This document shows positions 1-8,425 of a stretch of 64,000 bases of DNA, one piece after another; position 1 is the stretch's first letter; each line of letters begins with the position of its first letter. The notes beneath the pieces were generated by a model that ran no database searches, was not told the origin of the DNA, and worked only from the letters and a program-made list of their open reading frames with translations. Source of the DNA: Candidatus Poribacteria bacterium (GTDB lineage Bacteria > Poribacteria > WGA-4E > WGA-3G); contig JAJDWA010000070.1 of the NCBI GenBank assembly GCA_022825825.1, forward strand, positions 48,922 through 112,921, written 5' to 3'. Made by a program: the position numbers and the translations under genes.

Positions 1-121
1 GTTTCCTAACCAATTCAGAATACCATACGCGTATTCTGACATACCCATTTCCCAGACCCACCGGGTGCGATTAGGAAATCGCACCTACCGTAGTGTCCAA
101 AAAATTATTGGTTTCACTATA
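1..121. mobile_element. Right part of a MITE-like element (family A)
   Basis: The window opens inside an element that is almost identical to the full copy at 50023-50186. It keeps the internal hairpin arm ending GATTAGGAAATCGCACC at 70-86 and the right terminal inverted repeat (93-121, ending ACTATA). The left terminus lies outside the window. Confidence 0.7.
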
Positions 122-181
122 ATTCGGGCCTATTTAAAATTATTGGAAGATTGAATAGTGCTGCTCTGATGATAAAATTTA

Positions 182-210
182 TTGACTTTTACAAAATCAT
201 GTGTTATAAT
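182..210 (+). promoter_or_regulatory. Sigma70-type promoter for tRNA(CAU)-tilS-hpt
   Basis: TTGACT at 182-187 and TATAAT at 205-210 are separated by exactly 17 bp. The tRNA begins 19 bp after the -10 box, so this promoter should drive the tRNA and probably reads on into tilS and hpt; no terminator is visible between them. Confidence 0.8.
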
Positions 211-228
211 TAAGTCAGACTTTAACGT

Positions 229-300
229 GCCGGTGTAGCTCAGTGGTAGAGCACACGACTCATAATCGTGCTGTCCGGAGTTCGACTCTCCGCACCGGCA
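229..300 (+). tRNA. tRNA with CAU anticodon (elongator Met or Ile2)
   Basis: A 72-nt cloverleaf. Acceptor GCCGGTG pairs with CACCGGC, the D arm contains AGCTCAGTGGTAGAGC, the anticodon arm is CACGA-CTCATAA-TCGTG and the T loop is TTCGACT. The first acceptor pair is G-C, so it is not the initiator. CCA is not encoded. A CAU anticodon can be elongator Met or the Ile2 tRNA whose C34 is changed to lysidine by TilS. The anticodon arm (CGACTCATAATCG) resembles Ile2 of other bacteria and the next gene is tilS, which favours Ile2 but does not prove it. Confidence 0.9.
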
Positions 301-322
301 TTGTTCTTTGAAGGTCCACCTC

Positions 323-1738
323 ATGGAACCCCGTTTTGTGCAAAAGATGCATCGCTTCATTTCACAGCACACGATGATTGAGGATGGAGAAAAGGTGCTC
401 GTTGCAGTCTCAGGTGGTGCTGATTCACTTGCACTACTTTACGGGTTGCATGCCCTACAAACACATCTAAACTGCGATCTCCACGTCGTTCATCTTGATC
501 ACGGTATCAGACATGATTCTGCTGCAGACGCTGAATTTGTCAGCGAACATGCTGTACGTTTAGGGTTGCCTTTTACGGAACACGCCGTTGATTTACCGCA
601 ATTAATAAAACATTGGAACCTTTCCGTTGAGGCTGCAGGTCGTAAGGCACGTTATGAATTCTATGAATCTGTCTGTGCAGAAGTTAGCGCGACTAAAGTT
701 GCTCTCGGACATCATCAAGACGATATTGCCGAAACAGTCCTGATGAATCTACTTCGTGGCGCAGGATCAAACGGTTTAAAAGGGATCGCTCCTATTAGAG
801 TCGGGAAGTTTATCCGGCCGCTTACAGCGTTCACCCGTCAAGAAATTGAATCATATCTCAAATCAATTAATCTTGTGCCAAGATACGATTCAACGAATAC
901 GGATAAACGTTATCTCCGCAACCGAATCCGCCATAAGTTGATACCGCTGCTTGAACAGGACTATAATCCGAATATTAGAACAGGATTAAATCGGACCGCT
1001 GAAGTCCTAAGTGCTGAATCGGAGTATCTTGGTGCAATCGCTCGTGAGGCTTTTGAGGCATGTAGACTCACACTATCCCAATCTACATGTGTTGTATTAG
1101 ATAGGAAAAAATTTCTACAGAATCACATTGCATTGCAGAGACGGATTCTAAGGCACAGTATTGCTGAAATTTTTGGACACGTAGACGATTTATATTTCGA
1201 ACATTTTCAAGCAATTCTTGGTCTTATCAATGGAGATAATCCAAATGCTGTGTTAAGACTACCAAACAGTTTCCAATTCAGACGTGCTTATGAACAGCTT
1301 ATTTTTGAGAAAACACTCGCTGAAACAGAGGATTTTGCCTATCCGCTAAATGTACCGGGGAAGACGTGTATACCCGCATTAAATACAGAAATCACGGCAT
1401 ATCTGTACGATGTGCCGCCAAGCAATGTTCAGCCCATACCTGATGGTACTTTTGAGGCAATGTTAGATTGTAGTAAGATTCAATTGCCGTTGATAGTTCG
1501 GAATCGTTGGCAAAGGGATAGATTTCAACCGCACGGCATGCAAGGGAGAAAAAAGATTAAAGATTTTTTTATTGATGCAAAGGTGCCACGTTGTGAACGC
1601 GATCGCATCCCATTGCTTGTCTGTGGTGATGAAATTTTATGGGTCATCGGGTTTACCACTAATGAGAGGTTCAAAATCCGACCACAAACACAAAGGTACC
1701 TTCACTTTCATTATGGAAAAGACAAAACCGTTTCCTAA
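323..1738 (+). CDS. tilS: tRNA(Ile)-lysidine synthetase TilS
   Basis: The enzyme uses ATP and lysine to convert C34 of tRNA-Ile(CAU) to lysidine, giving AUA decoding; it is essential in most bacteria. The N-terminal PP-loop motif SGGADS is at residues 30-35, followed by a typical N-type ATP pyrophosphatase core with GHHQDDIAETVLMNLLRG. The C-terminal half has the TilS substrate-binding region (FQPHGMQGRKKIKDFFIDAKVP is characteristic). The length of 471 aa fits the long E. coli-like form. An upstream TTG at 308 is in frame, but ATG 323 has a GAAGG ribosome site 8 nt upstream. It starts 22 bp after the CAU tRNA and its end overlaps hpt by 26 bp, indicating co-transcription. Confidence 0.95.
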   Translation: MEPRFVQKMHRFISQHTMIEDGEKVLVAVSGGADSLALLYGLHALQTHLNCDLHVVHLDHGIRHDSAADAEFVSEHAVRLGLPFTEHAVDLPQLIKHWNLSVEAAGRKARYEFYESVCAEVSATKVALGHHQDDIAETVLMNLLRGAGSNGLKGIAPIRVGKFIRPLTAFTRQEIESYLKSINLVPRYDSTNTDKRYLRNRIRHKLIPLLEQDYNPNIRTGLNRTAEVLSAESEYLGAIAREAFEACRLTLSQSTCVVLDRKKFLQNHIALQRRILRHSIAEIFGHVDDLYFEHFQAILGLINGDNPNAVLRLPNSFQFRRAYEQLIFEKTLAETEDFAYPLNVPGKTCIPALNTEITAYLYDVPPSNVQPIPDGTFEAMLDCSKIQLPLIVRNRWQRDRFQPHGMQGRKKIKDFFIDAKVPRCERDRIPLLVCGDEILWVIGFTTNERFKIRPQTQRYLHFHYGKDKTVS

Positions 1739-2249
1739 ATCCGTTCTAATTTCTGAATCACAGATTCAGGAACGAATTCAGGAGCTCGGCAGGCAAATAT
1801 CAGAAGACTATGAGAATCAAGAACTTGTCCTTGTCTGTGTACTGAGAGGTGCTGCGCTGTTTTTCGCGGACCTCGCCCGTGAAATATCTTTACCGCTCCG
1901 GTTTGAGTTCTTGCAAGCCTCAAGTTACCATAATAGTACGGAATCATCAAAAAATATACAGTTTATTCGAGCGGGGAGCGATTATGTTCAGCATAGACAT
2001 GTGCTTATTGTAGAAGATATTATTGACACCGGGCGGACTTTAAAGTTTCTCGTGGAACATCTTAATACCTTGAATCCAAAGACTATTAAAATTTGTACCC
2101 TTCTCGATAAGCCGTCTCGACGTCAAATTTCTGTGCCGGTTGATTATTCCGGTTTTAAGATTCCGAACGTTTTTGTTGTCGGATATGGACTTGATCATGG
2201 ACAATTGTATCGCAATTTGCCATACATTGCTGTTTTGGAAGACATTTAG
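1713..2249 (+). CDS. hpt: Hypoxanthine phosphoribosyltransferase
   Basis: Salvages hypoxanthine and guanine to IMP and GMP using PRPP in the cytoplasm. The PRPP-binding motif VLIVEDIIDTGRTL is at residues 97-110, and LVLVCVLRGAALFFADL and the C-terminal PNVFVVGYGLDHGQLYRNL are typical of the Hpt family. At 178 aa it has the usual length. The ATG at 1713 lies inside the 3' end of tilS (26-bp overlap). A longer in-frame reading back to 1572 is only tilS sequence in another frame. The tilS-hpt order (often with ftsH) is common in bacteria. Confidence 0.95.
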   Translation: MEKTKPFPKSVLISESQIQERIQELGRQISEDYENQELVLVCVLRGAALFFADLAREISLPLRFEFLQASSYHNSTESSKNIQFIRAGSDYVQHRHVLIVEDIIDTGRTLKFLVEHLNTLNPKTIKICTLLDKPSRRQISVPVDYSGFKIPNVFVVGYGLDHGQLYRNLPYIAVLEDI

Positions 2250-2326
2250 GGCTGTGCTTAAATTTCAAATTACCCTGAAAACTATTGGAATCAACAATAA
2301 TTACTGCTTAAATTAAGAAATTTTTC

Positions 2327-2355
2327 TTGACAACTTATTTTATATTTGATAAAAT
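2327..2355 (+). promoter_or_regulatory. Sigma70-type promoter of the cytochrome c gene
   Basis: TTGACA at 2327-2332 and TAAAAT at 2350-2355 with a 17-bp spacer, 45 bp before the start codon at 2400. Confidence 0.65.
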
Positions 2356-2399
2356 ATCTAAAGTATGTATATTTTTTTATATCATAAAGGAGATTTTTG

Positions 2400-3182
2400 A
2401 TGCGTAAATTCGCTTCGCTTTCAATTTGCGTCCTGCTGATAGCAGCATTAGTGTATTTTACACAAGCACAACAGTTAGGAGACAAAGCGCAACTTGGCCG
2501 CGAACTTTTTCACGATCCGACGTTTAAAGGAACCCTAAGTCCAACAGGGAAAAAAGCAGCGACTGGTCTTGCTTGTGCTGACTGTCATGCAGATTTTGAT
2601 GAAGCTACAAAGCCGGACGGTCGAATTCGTGCTGGACATAGTGTTATCGGTGTTCCACATCGTGGTACAGCAAAAGGGGGTATGATTTCAGGTGCTGATT
2701 TTGCGCGTGCCGCCGGTGGTGGCGGTTTCTGTTATGAGCATTTTTTACAACGTGTCCGCCCCGACCAAGTTAACCCTACTGCGATTCCTGCAGAGCATGC
2801 AGAAGCACTGATGGCTTATTTTGAAGCCATTTCGGGTGATAACAAAGGGCCACAGTTTGAAATCGAAATGTTAGATGATGATGCTAAAATAGCAGCGGGT
2901 GAAAAAATTGCTGCCATGCCTGGAGACGCGAAAAAGGGATGGCAACTTTTTGGACGCGCTTGTATCGTTTGCCATACGACCCCTTCTAAAGCTGGCATCG
3001 GTCCTCGCCTTATCTATAGAAAACCACGTGATATTGATAAACAAATGGCTCGCTGGGCTAAAACGATCCGTGGCGGCGGCAGTTCACTCATGCCCTTCTA
3101 TGCTTCCGATATTCTCAGTGACCAAGATATAGCGGACATTCTCGCCTTTTTGCGCGAGCAGCTGGAAAGTTTAGCAAGATAA
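2400..3182 (+). CDS. Secreted dihaem cytochrome c
   Basis: A predicted periplasmic electron carrier of 260 aa. A signal peptide of about 23 residues ends near TQAQQ. Two haem c sites are visible: CADCH at residues 59-63 and CIVCH at 188-192. Each is followed by a class I cytochrome-like helical domain; the second ends with a likely axial Met in SLMPFYASD and the usual final helix. The first domain carries a Gly-rich insertion (about 94-110) not typical of small cytochromes. ATG 2400 follows AAAGGAGAT; the codon just before it is an in-frame TTG that I did not use. The partner oxidoreductase is not nearby. It could also be a subunit of a larger haem enzyme. Confidence 0.85.
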   Translation: MRKFASLSICVLLIAALVYFTQAQQLGDKAQLGRELFHDPTFKGTLSPTGKKAATGLACADCHADFDEATKPDGRIRAGHSVIGVPHRGTAKGGMISGADFARAAGGGGFCYEHFLQRVRPDQVNPTAIPAEHAEALMAYFEAISGDNKGPQFEIEMLDDDAKIAAGEKIAAMPGDAKKGWQLFGRACIVCHTTPSKAGIGPRLIYRKPRDIDKQMARWAKTIRGGGSSLMPFYASDILSDQDIADILAFLREQLESLAR

Positions 3183-3191
3183 CCTATTGAT

Positions 3192-3222
3192 TTGGCAGGG
3201 GTAATTTCACCCTGCCAATTTA
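3192..3222 (+). terminator. Probable intrinsic terminator after the cytochrome gene
   Basis: A 9-bp perfect stem, TTGGCAGGG (3192-3200) with CCCTGCCAA (3210-3218), and a 9-nt loop. The trailing T run is weak (TTTAT), so termination may be partial. It lies 10 bp past the stop codon. Confidence 0.6.
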
Positions 3223-3417
3223 TGAATGTTCTCAATATTTGGTAACCTTCTTCTGTTTTATACGTATTAGTTAATACATTATTATATTAACATGGTATAG
3301 TAGGTTTCCTCCGAAGTTTAAGTTGTATGCTTAAACCAGAAACCTATTGTGTTGAGATGGATATTTTGGACAGATAGCATAAGTGTTCTGTTTCCAAATA
3401 TAAAAGAGGGTGAGGTC

Positions 3418-3951
3418 ATGAGAACATACCATTTTTTTGCATTATTTTTCTGCATTTTCTTTATTGGGTTGGTTTTAAATATCTCAGGATGTGGCGGTAG
3501 CAACATGAAAAACCCCGTATCCGACACGGATATAGTGGAAGAGGATATAACGGATTCAGGTGATACTGTCATTGAATCAGGAACTACTGAAAATATAGAG
3601 AATACGGAGAAAGCGGGTGAACTTGATGTAACAGTCACGGTTACCAAAAAAGCGGTTAAGCCGGGAGAGCGAATAGAGTTAACCGCTTCAGTTAACGGAG
3701 TCAGAGGAACAGATGTCGTTCTAAATTGGCTTAACATTACCGAATATGGAACGCTTTCTTCAACCAACGACAATCCGATTACATGGACAGCGCCTGATAC
3801 GTTAGGTGAAGCAAATACGCAGGTCGAAGTTCTACAACTTGTTGTGACTGTAATTAGTGAAGTTGTTTCAGTCGGCGCCGCCGGCATTCAAACCGACACG
3901 CAAATTTTTTCAGATACGATAGAGATATTGCTGACGGTAACTGGTGAATAA
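3418..3951 (+). CDS. Small lipoprotein with Ig-like beta domain
   Basis: A 177-aa predicted lipoprotein with a hydrophobic N-terminus and the lipobox NISGC around residue 24. A 50-residue acidic, low-complexity linker (TDIVEEDITDSGD) is followed by a beta-rich region from about residue 60 resembling bacterial Ig-like domains (VKPGERIELTASV, then WTAPDT). No catalytic motif is seen and the function is unknown. ATG 3418 has a GGGTGAGG ribosome site; the reading upstream to 3349 lacks one. It stands alone between a terminator and the LysM gene. Confidence 0.75.
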   Translation: MRTYHFFALFFCIFFIGLVLNISGCGGSNMKNPVSDTDIVEEDITDSGDTVIESGTTENIENTEKAGELDVTVTVTKKAVKPGERIELTASVNGVRGTDVVLNWLNITEYGTLSSTNDNPITWTAPDTLGEANTQVEVLQLVVTVISEVVSVGAAGIQTDTQIFSDTIEILLTVTGE

Positions 3952-4139
3952 CGTGTTCAGTATAAGCAAACGAACTATTATATAAGATTCAAAAGTCATG
4001 TAAATTTCTTTAAAACAATTTATTATATATCTATCATTATTTTGTATTTATTTTATAAGCGTCCGCAAGGGTCTATTAGACACTATTTAATTTAGTTCAT
4101 AAAGTAGGTTCTGGCTGGCATAACCCAATTAGGTAGGAA

Positions 4140-4952
4140 ATGAAGAAAAAAAATATTCAAATCGTTATAACCGTTTTACTCGTAGTTTTTGCTTCAACAC
4201 TGTGGACATCTTCAGCTATTGCGATTCACCATAAGGTTAAATCGGGGGAAACATTATCGGGAATCGCAAAAAAATATGACGTTCCCATGGAATCCATTGC
4301 TAAAGCCAATAACCTGAAGTCTGTAGACCACATACAAATTGGAAAAAAGTTAATCATTCCAGGTGAGGCTAAAACGCTAAATGCAGGAGGTGCTGCAGAT
4401 GGCACTTGGCATGTTGTTAAGGATAAAGACACGTTATATAGTATCGCCCGAAAGTATAATATTAAGGATTGGAAAGACCTTCAAAAAATAAACAACATCT
4501 CCAATCCGAAACACCTGAAAATAGGTCAAGAAATTTTTATCCCGGGTGATGAGAGTGTCGGTTTTGAAAATCCGTTACGAATTTCTTTAGTTGTAACATC
4601 ACATTACGGTTATCGCAACCATCCTGTAACGCGCCATTACCGTCTGCACGAAGGTATAGATTTCCGTGCAAGAACTGGCACACGAGTTTATGCTTCAAAG
4701 ACAGGGACAGTTACCTATGCAGCAAGAAAAGGCGGTTACGGCAAAACAGTCTCTATACAACACGAAGACGATTTCAGCACATCCTATGGACACTTGTCCA
4801 GGATTTATGTATCTGTCGGTGATTTTGTCCGACAAGGACAGGTCATCGGCTTATCTGGAAACACAGGAATTTCAACAGGTCCCCACCTGCATTTTGAAAT
4901 TAGACACAAAGGGAAAAGTGAAAACCCAGCTCGTCACCTTGATCTCCCGTAA
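4140..4952 (+). CDS. LysM-M23 murein endopeptidase
   Basis: A 270-aa secreted peptidoglycan hydrolase or amidase activator. A signal peptide spans about residues 1-28. Two LysM domains follow, at about 31-75 (HKVKSGETLSGIAKKYDVP) and 88-135 (WHVVKDKDTLYSIARKYNI), then an M23 metallopeptidase domain at about 155-265. The zinc ligands are visible as HEGIDF (HxxxD) and GPHLHFE (HxH), so it is probably active, unlike degenerate NlpD-type activators. Its end overlaps the next gene by 35 bp, coupling it to a second murein hydrolase. Confidence 0.93.
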   Translation: MKKKNIQIVITVLLVVFASTLWTSSAIAIHHKVKSGETLSGIAKKYDVPMESIAKANNLKSVDHIQIGKKLIIPGEAKTLNAGGAADGTWHVVKDKDTLYSIARKYNIKDWKDLQKINNISNPKHLKIGQEIFIPGDESVGFENPLRISLVVTSHYGYRNHPVTRHYRLHEGIDFRARTGTRVYASKTGTVTYAARKGGYGKTVSIQHEDDFSTSYGHLSRIYVSVGDFVRQGQVIGLSGNTGISTGPHLHFEIRHKGKSENPARHLDLP

Positions 4953-6417
4953 ACGAAGTTGGCCGTTCATAGCCATCTTGCTCCTCCTATTTACGGGTCT
5001 TCCCAGTGGGAAATACATCTTTTCAGATTCGGTCAACAGTCGGCGCGAAATTCGAACACATCAATCGAGGCCCACAATTGGAACGCGTGGACTCGGCTTA
5101 AGTCGCGCTTTTATTAGCAATGCTGATGATGCAACAAGCCCGCTTTGGAATCCCGCAGGACTCGCATCCCTTGACCGTGGAAATTTGATCTATGATTTCT
5201 CACAAGGTGCGTTTTCCCTTGCATATCCTCTTAACCCCATTGGAACTTTTGGGGTGAACATCCTTGATTTCAACGCTTCTGATCGTTTCTTGGTAAGCCA
5301 TATTTCTAACCCTATCGGTACGTTTGAGTATGGTTACAATCAAGCCCTATTTTCGTATGCCAAGAGATTTGGACCGGTCCAACTTGGTGCAAGTACAGGG
5401 TACAGTCGTGCCCCTTATAGTAACAGTCTCTGGGCTCCAAATTACGACGTTGGTGCGCAAATGACGCTTTCCCCTTACGCTATTGTAGGTATGCAACTTC
5501 GCGATATTAGCGGGGTATCCATTGAAAATAAAAATGGTACTGTTTTGCAAACTTTTGACCCACAATTTACTGTGGGAACGACTCTAATACCGCATCAATT
5601 TGTTAGATGGCATACCTGCTTTAATGCTACGCAACCAAGTTTTGGCACAAGTTTTGAAATCGTGGCGGGGCCTCTTTCCGCGAATGTTGGTTCACATTTT
5701 TCATTTGGCACTGGAACACCTGCGCAATCGTGGAGTTTAGGAGTCTCATTTAAACAGTGGGGAAAACAAACCTATTATACTTTTCTGAGTGAAGACAATC
5801 TTAAGTATAAGCATCTACTATCAATCGGCCTCACTTTTGGTGAGACACAACAAGCACCGAATAAATTTAAGACCGAAAAACTTGAACCTGCAACTTCTGA
5901 CGTTACACCTCAAACACCTGATAAACATATATCAAAATCTACAAAAAAGAAGAGCATTCAAATTGCCAAAAAACACAACATTTCTATAGAACTGATGTTA
6001 GCTATGATTTATGTAGAATCGAAATTTAATCCTGTAGCAGTATCCAAAACAGGTGCAGGAGGTCTGATGCAGTTAGTACCTGCAACCGCAAGAGAATACG
6101 GCTTGAAAGTCCCAAGATACTCTAATAAACTTAAGCCAAACTTTGATAGAAAAGTAGATGAACGATTTGACGCTGATAAAAACCTCAACTCGGGATTAGT
6201 CTATTTCAACTACCTTTTGGAGAAATATATCAACAATTTAACATTGGCACTTGGGGCGTATAATGTCGGTCCCAGCAAAGTGAGGATAAGAGGACCTCTT
6301 GTCGGCAGAGGGAAAAAATACGCACAGATGGTGCTAAACCGTCGAGACCTATATAAAAGTGATACAAAACTACTGGAAACAGATCTAAAGAGGTTAGAAA
6401 TTATACTTAGCAAGTAG
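4918..6417 (+). CDS. Outer-membrane beta-barrel-like domain fused to SLT lytic transglycosylase
   Basis: A 499-aa protein. After a basic, hydrophobic leader (about residues 10-40) comes a beta-rich region (about 55-320) starting GTRGLGLSRAFISNADD then PLWNPAGLASL, the signature of PorV/UPF0164-type outer-membrane barrel proteins. From about residue 345 a soluble lytic transglycosylase domain follows, with the catalytic Glu in IYVESKFNP, then GLMQLVPATAREYG and LGAYNVGPSKV. GTG 4918 with AAAGGG just upstream is the most plausible start; the frame stays open back to 4666, but that stretch lies over the M23 domain in another frame. The fusion would place a murein-cleaving domain at the inner face of the outer membrane. 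Confidence 0.8.
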   Translation: MKTQLVTLISRKRSWPFIAILLLLFTGLPSGKYIFSDSVNSRREIRTHQSRPTIGTRGLGLSRAFISNADDATSPLWNPAGLASLDRGNLIYDFSQGAFSLAYPLNPIGTFGVNILDFNASDRFLVSHISNPIGTFEYGYNQALFSYAKRFGPVQLGASTGYSRAPYSNSLWAPNYDVGAQMTLSPYAIVGMQLRDISGVSIENKNGTVLQTFDPQFTVGTTLIPHQFVRWHTCFNATQPSFGTSFEIVAGPLSANVGSHFSFGTGTPAQSWSLGVSFKQWGKQTYYTFLSEDNLKYKHLLSIGLTFGETQQAPNKFKTEKLEPATSDVTPQTPDKHISKSTKKKSIQIAKKHNISIELMLAMIYVESKFNPVAVSKTGAGGLMQLVPATAREYGLKVPRYSNKLKPNFDRKVDERFDADKNLNSGLVYFNYLLEKYINNLTLALGAYNVGPSKVRIRGPLVGRGKKYAQMVLNRRDLYKSDTKLLETDLKRLEIILSK

Positions 6418-6426
6418 GAATAAGAC

Positions 6427-7689
6427 ATGAATACTATTCGATTGGCGATTGTTGGGTGTGGTGGTATGGGACACCGACACATGTACGGGTTAGCAGAACT
6501 CCATCGAGCTGGATGGGAGCGTTTTGATCTCGTCGGTGCGTGCGATCCTGTTCTCGCTAATGCTGAGTCTCTTGCCGCACAAGCAGAAGAACGTTTCGGT
6601 AAGAAACCTGCGGTTGTAAGTAACTTGGAAGAACTCGCCGAAATAGGTGTAGATGCCGTTGACGTAACAACTACACCACCGTATCACCATACCGTTGCTG
6701 TTGAAACACTTGAACGCGGATGGCATACGATGGTTGAAAAACCGATGGGATTAACCGTTCGCGCGTGCAACTTAATCTGTCGTGCTGCAGAAAAATCTGA
6801 TGCTGTGCTGAGCGTTGCAGAAAACTATCGGCGCGACCCGATCAATAGACTTGCCAAAGCGCTGCTTGATGCGGAAGTGATTGGGAAACCACGTTTTCTT
6901 ATCCATCATGCGATTGGCGGTTCAAATCGGATGCTTATCTCTGTCTGGCGGCACCAGAAAGATCAAAGCGGTGTTCTGCTTGATGTCGGTGTCCATTATG
7001 CCGATATGATTGAGTATTTACTCGGTGAAGTTGAAACTGTCTACGCGCAAACCCGCCTTCATGAACCGATCCGACACAACCCTGCTGCTGTGAGCGGCGA
7101 ATCAGGATCGAATCCTGCAGGTGTCTATACGGAATGGCAACGTAAGATGCCCGCTGAATTTGAGGCAACTGCGGAAGATGCTGCGTATGCAACGTTAACT
7201 TTCAAAAACGGAGTTGTCGGACAGTATATTGAGGACCACGGCGCATGGGGACGGGGCAGCTGGATCAGACAAATTCACGGGTCTCAAGGTTCAATGACGC
7301 TCCCCGGCGATCGAAGCGGTGGAGTTATCTCCCTACAAATTGATGGACAAGGCACGATTAACGATGAAAAATTATTAGACCTCGTGCCGGATTTTCATCT
7401 TGATGCCGTTACGACAGACCTATTCGGTGGTAACCGTCTGTGGAACTATAATTTTCCTTTTCCCGACACGGACGCCAAAATTATCGCAATTGAGTATGGT
7501 GATTTCGCGGAAGCAATTGCTGGCAACTACCCTATTGAAGTTGATGCATATCAAGGCACCCGTTCCGTTGCCATTTCTTATGCCATGCTTGAATCCGGGA
7601 CAACTGGGCAAATCGTTCACCTTGACAAAATGCTGGACGAATCCATCAATGCTTACCAGCAGGAAATTGATGATGGATTGGGAATTTGA
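6427..7689 (+). CDS. Gfo/Idh/MocA-family oxidoreductase
   Basis: A 420-aa NAD(P)-dependent dehydrogenase-like protein. The N-terminal Rossmann fold has AIVGCGGMGHRH (residues 7-18), and EKPMG in the second half of the fold is the family's conserved EKP motif. The C-terminal substrate domain contains DVGVHYADMIEYLLG, the usual GxHxxD-like motif. The substrate, probably a sugar or inositol derivative, cannot be read from the sequence. It starts 9 bp after the SLT fusion with AGGAATAAG upstream, so it may share that transcript. Confidence 0.88.
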   Translation: MNTIRLAIVGCGGMGHRHMYGLAELHRAGWERFDLVGACDPVLANAESLAAQAEERFGKKPAVVSNLEELAEIGVDAVDVTTTPPYHHTVAVETLERGWHTMVEKPMGLTVRACNLICRAAEKSDAVLSVAENYRRDPINRLAKALLDAEVIGKPRFLIHHAIGGSNRMLISVWRHQKDQSGVLLDVGVHYADMIEYLLGEVETVYAQTRLHEPIRHNPAAVSGESGSNPAGVYTEWQRKMPAEFEATAEDAAYATLTFKNGVVGQYIEDHGAWGRGSWIRQIHGSQGSMTLPGDRSGGVISLQIDGQGTINDEKLLDLVPDFHLDAVTTDLFGGNRLWNYNFPFPDTDAKIIAIEYGDFAEAIAGNYPIEVDAYQGTRSVAISYAMLESGTTGQIVHLDKMLDESINAYQQEIDDGLGI

Positions 7690-7997
7690 AATTCCACCTC
7701 ATAGATGTTAGTTCAACGTATCAAATGCGTCCTCCCCAGGTAGGTGCGGTTTCCAACCCGACCGGAGTTATCCATGTTGTAGATCGTGTAGAGCATAGTG
7801 AAACCTATAGGTGTCAATTTAATTAACGTTCCCAAGCCCAGAAAATGCTGTAGGGCGGGGTCTCTATACCCCGCCCGTTGTTTTTGTGCACAAGACATGA
7901 CGAGGCACAGAGGCCCCGCCCTACAACTGATTTATGAAATAGATTGTAATCAGGATGTTTTTTGTTTGAAATGGGTAAATTTGCGGGGAATAAAAAA
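7690..7997. repeat. Intergenic hairpin repeats and probable terminator
   Basis: No gene is seen. At 7739-7780 there is a degenerate copy of the GGTAGGTGCGGTTTCC repeat. At 7853-7876 an 8-bp GC stem (GGGCGGGG with CCCCGCCC, loop 8 nt) is followed by GTTGTTTTTG, a plausible terminator for the upstream oxidoreductase. A second copy of the GC arm in inverted orientation lies at 7908-7922. Confidence 0.55.
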
Positions 7998-8071
<74 letters not shown>

Positions 8072-8085
8072 CTAAGAAATCGATA

Positions 8086-8171
8086 TGGTCGAGGAGGGAC
8101 TTGAACCCTCACGCCTGTTTATGGGCGATGGATTTTAAGTCCATTGTGTCTACCGATTCCACCACTCGACC
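8086..8171 (-). tRNA. tRNA-Leu (UAA)
   Basis: An 86-nt class II tRNA. The acceptor is GGTCGAG with CTCGACC and discriminator A73, the D region GGTGGAATCGGTAGACAC is typical of Leu, the anticodon loop CTTAAAA gives UAA, and there is a long variable arm (CGCCCATAAACAGGCG). It is co-transcribed with tRNA-fMet. Confidence 0.96.
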
Positions 8172-8187
8172 AAAAAGATAATAGTAT

Positions 8188-8216
8188 AGTATACACGATT
8201 ATCAAGTGTTTGTCAA
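8188..8216 (-). promoter_or_regulatory. Promoter of the tRNA-Leu/tRNA-fMet transcript
   Basis: On the minus strand TTGACA (8211-8216) and TATACT (8188-8193) are spaced by 17 bp, 16 bp before the tRNA-Leu 5' end. Confidence 0.85.
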
Positions 8217-8249
8217 CTTTTTTTCATATTTAATTAAAGTTCACCACAT

Positions 8250-8278
8250 TTGACTATTTTCTCTAAATATGGTATTAT
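8250..8278 (+). promoter_or_regulatory. Promoter of the barrel-sandwich protein gene
   Basis: TTGACT (8250-8255), a 17-bp spacer and TATTAT (8273-8278), extended to TATTATAAT. This gives a 5' leader of about 140 nt. The leader contains a compound hairpin at about 8328-8366 (GCGGT with ACCGC, flanked by AGCAGC and GCTGCT). Confidence 0.6.
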
Positions 8279-8425
8279 AATAAAAGAAAATGACCAAGGA
8301 CAGATTTCCAGCTTGTGCGCTAATCAGCAGCAGGACGCGGTGGGTTACCCAGTGACCGCTGCTATTTTCTATAACACATCTAAAATCAATGAGAGCAGGC
8401 TCCGTCTTGAAATTGAGGTTAATTA

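Noticed and set aside
3318..3887. 189-aa minus-strand frame over the lipoprotein gene
   Set aside because: It is antisense to a gene with a clear lipobox and ribosome site; the Ser/Thr/Val-rich translation is typical of a shadow frame.
4666..4917. Possible longer N-terminus of the barrel/SLT fusion
   Set aside because: This part overlaps the M23 catalytic domain in another frame and lacks a ribosome site; GTG 4918 is better.
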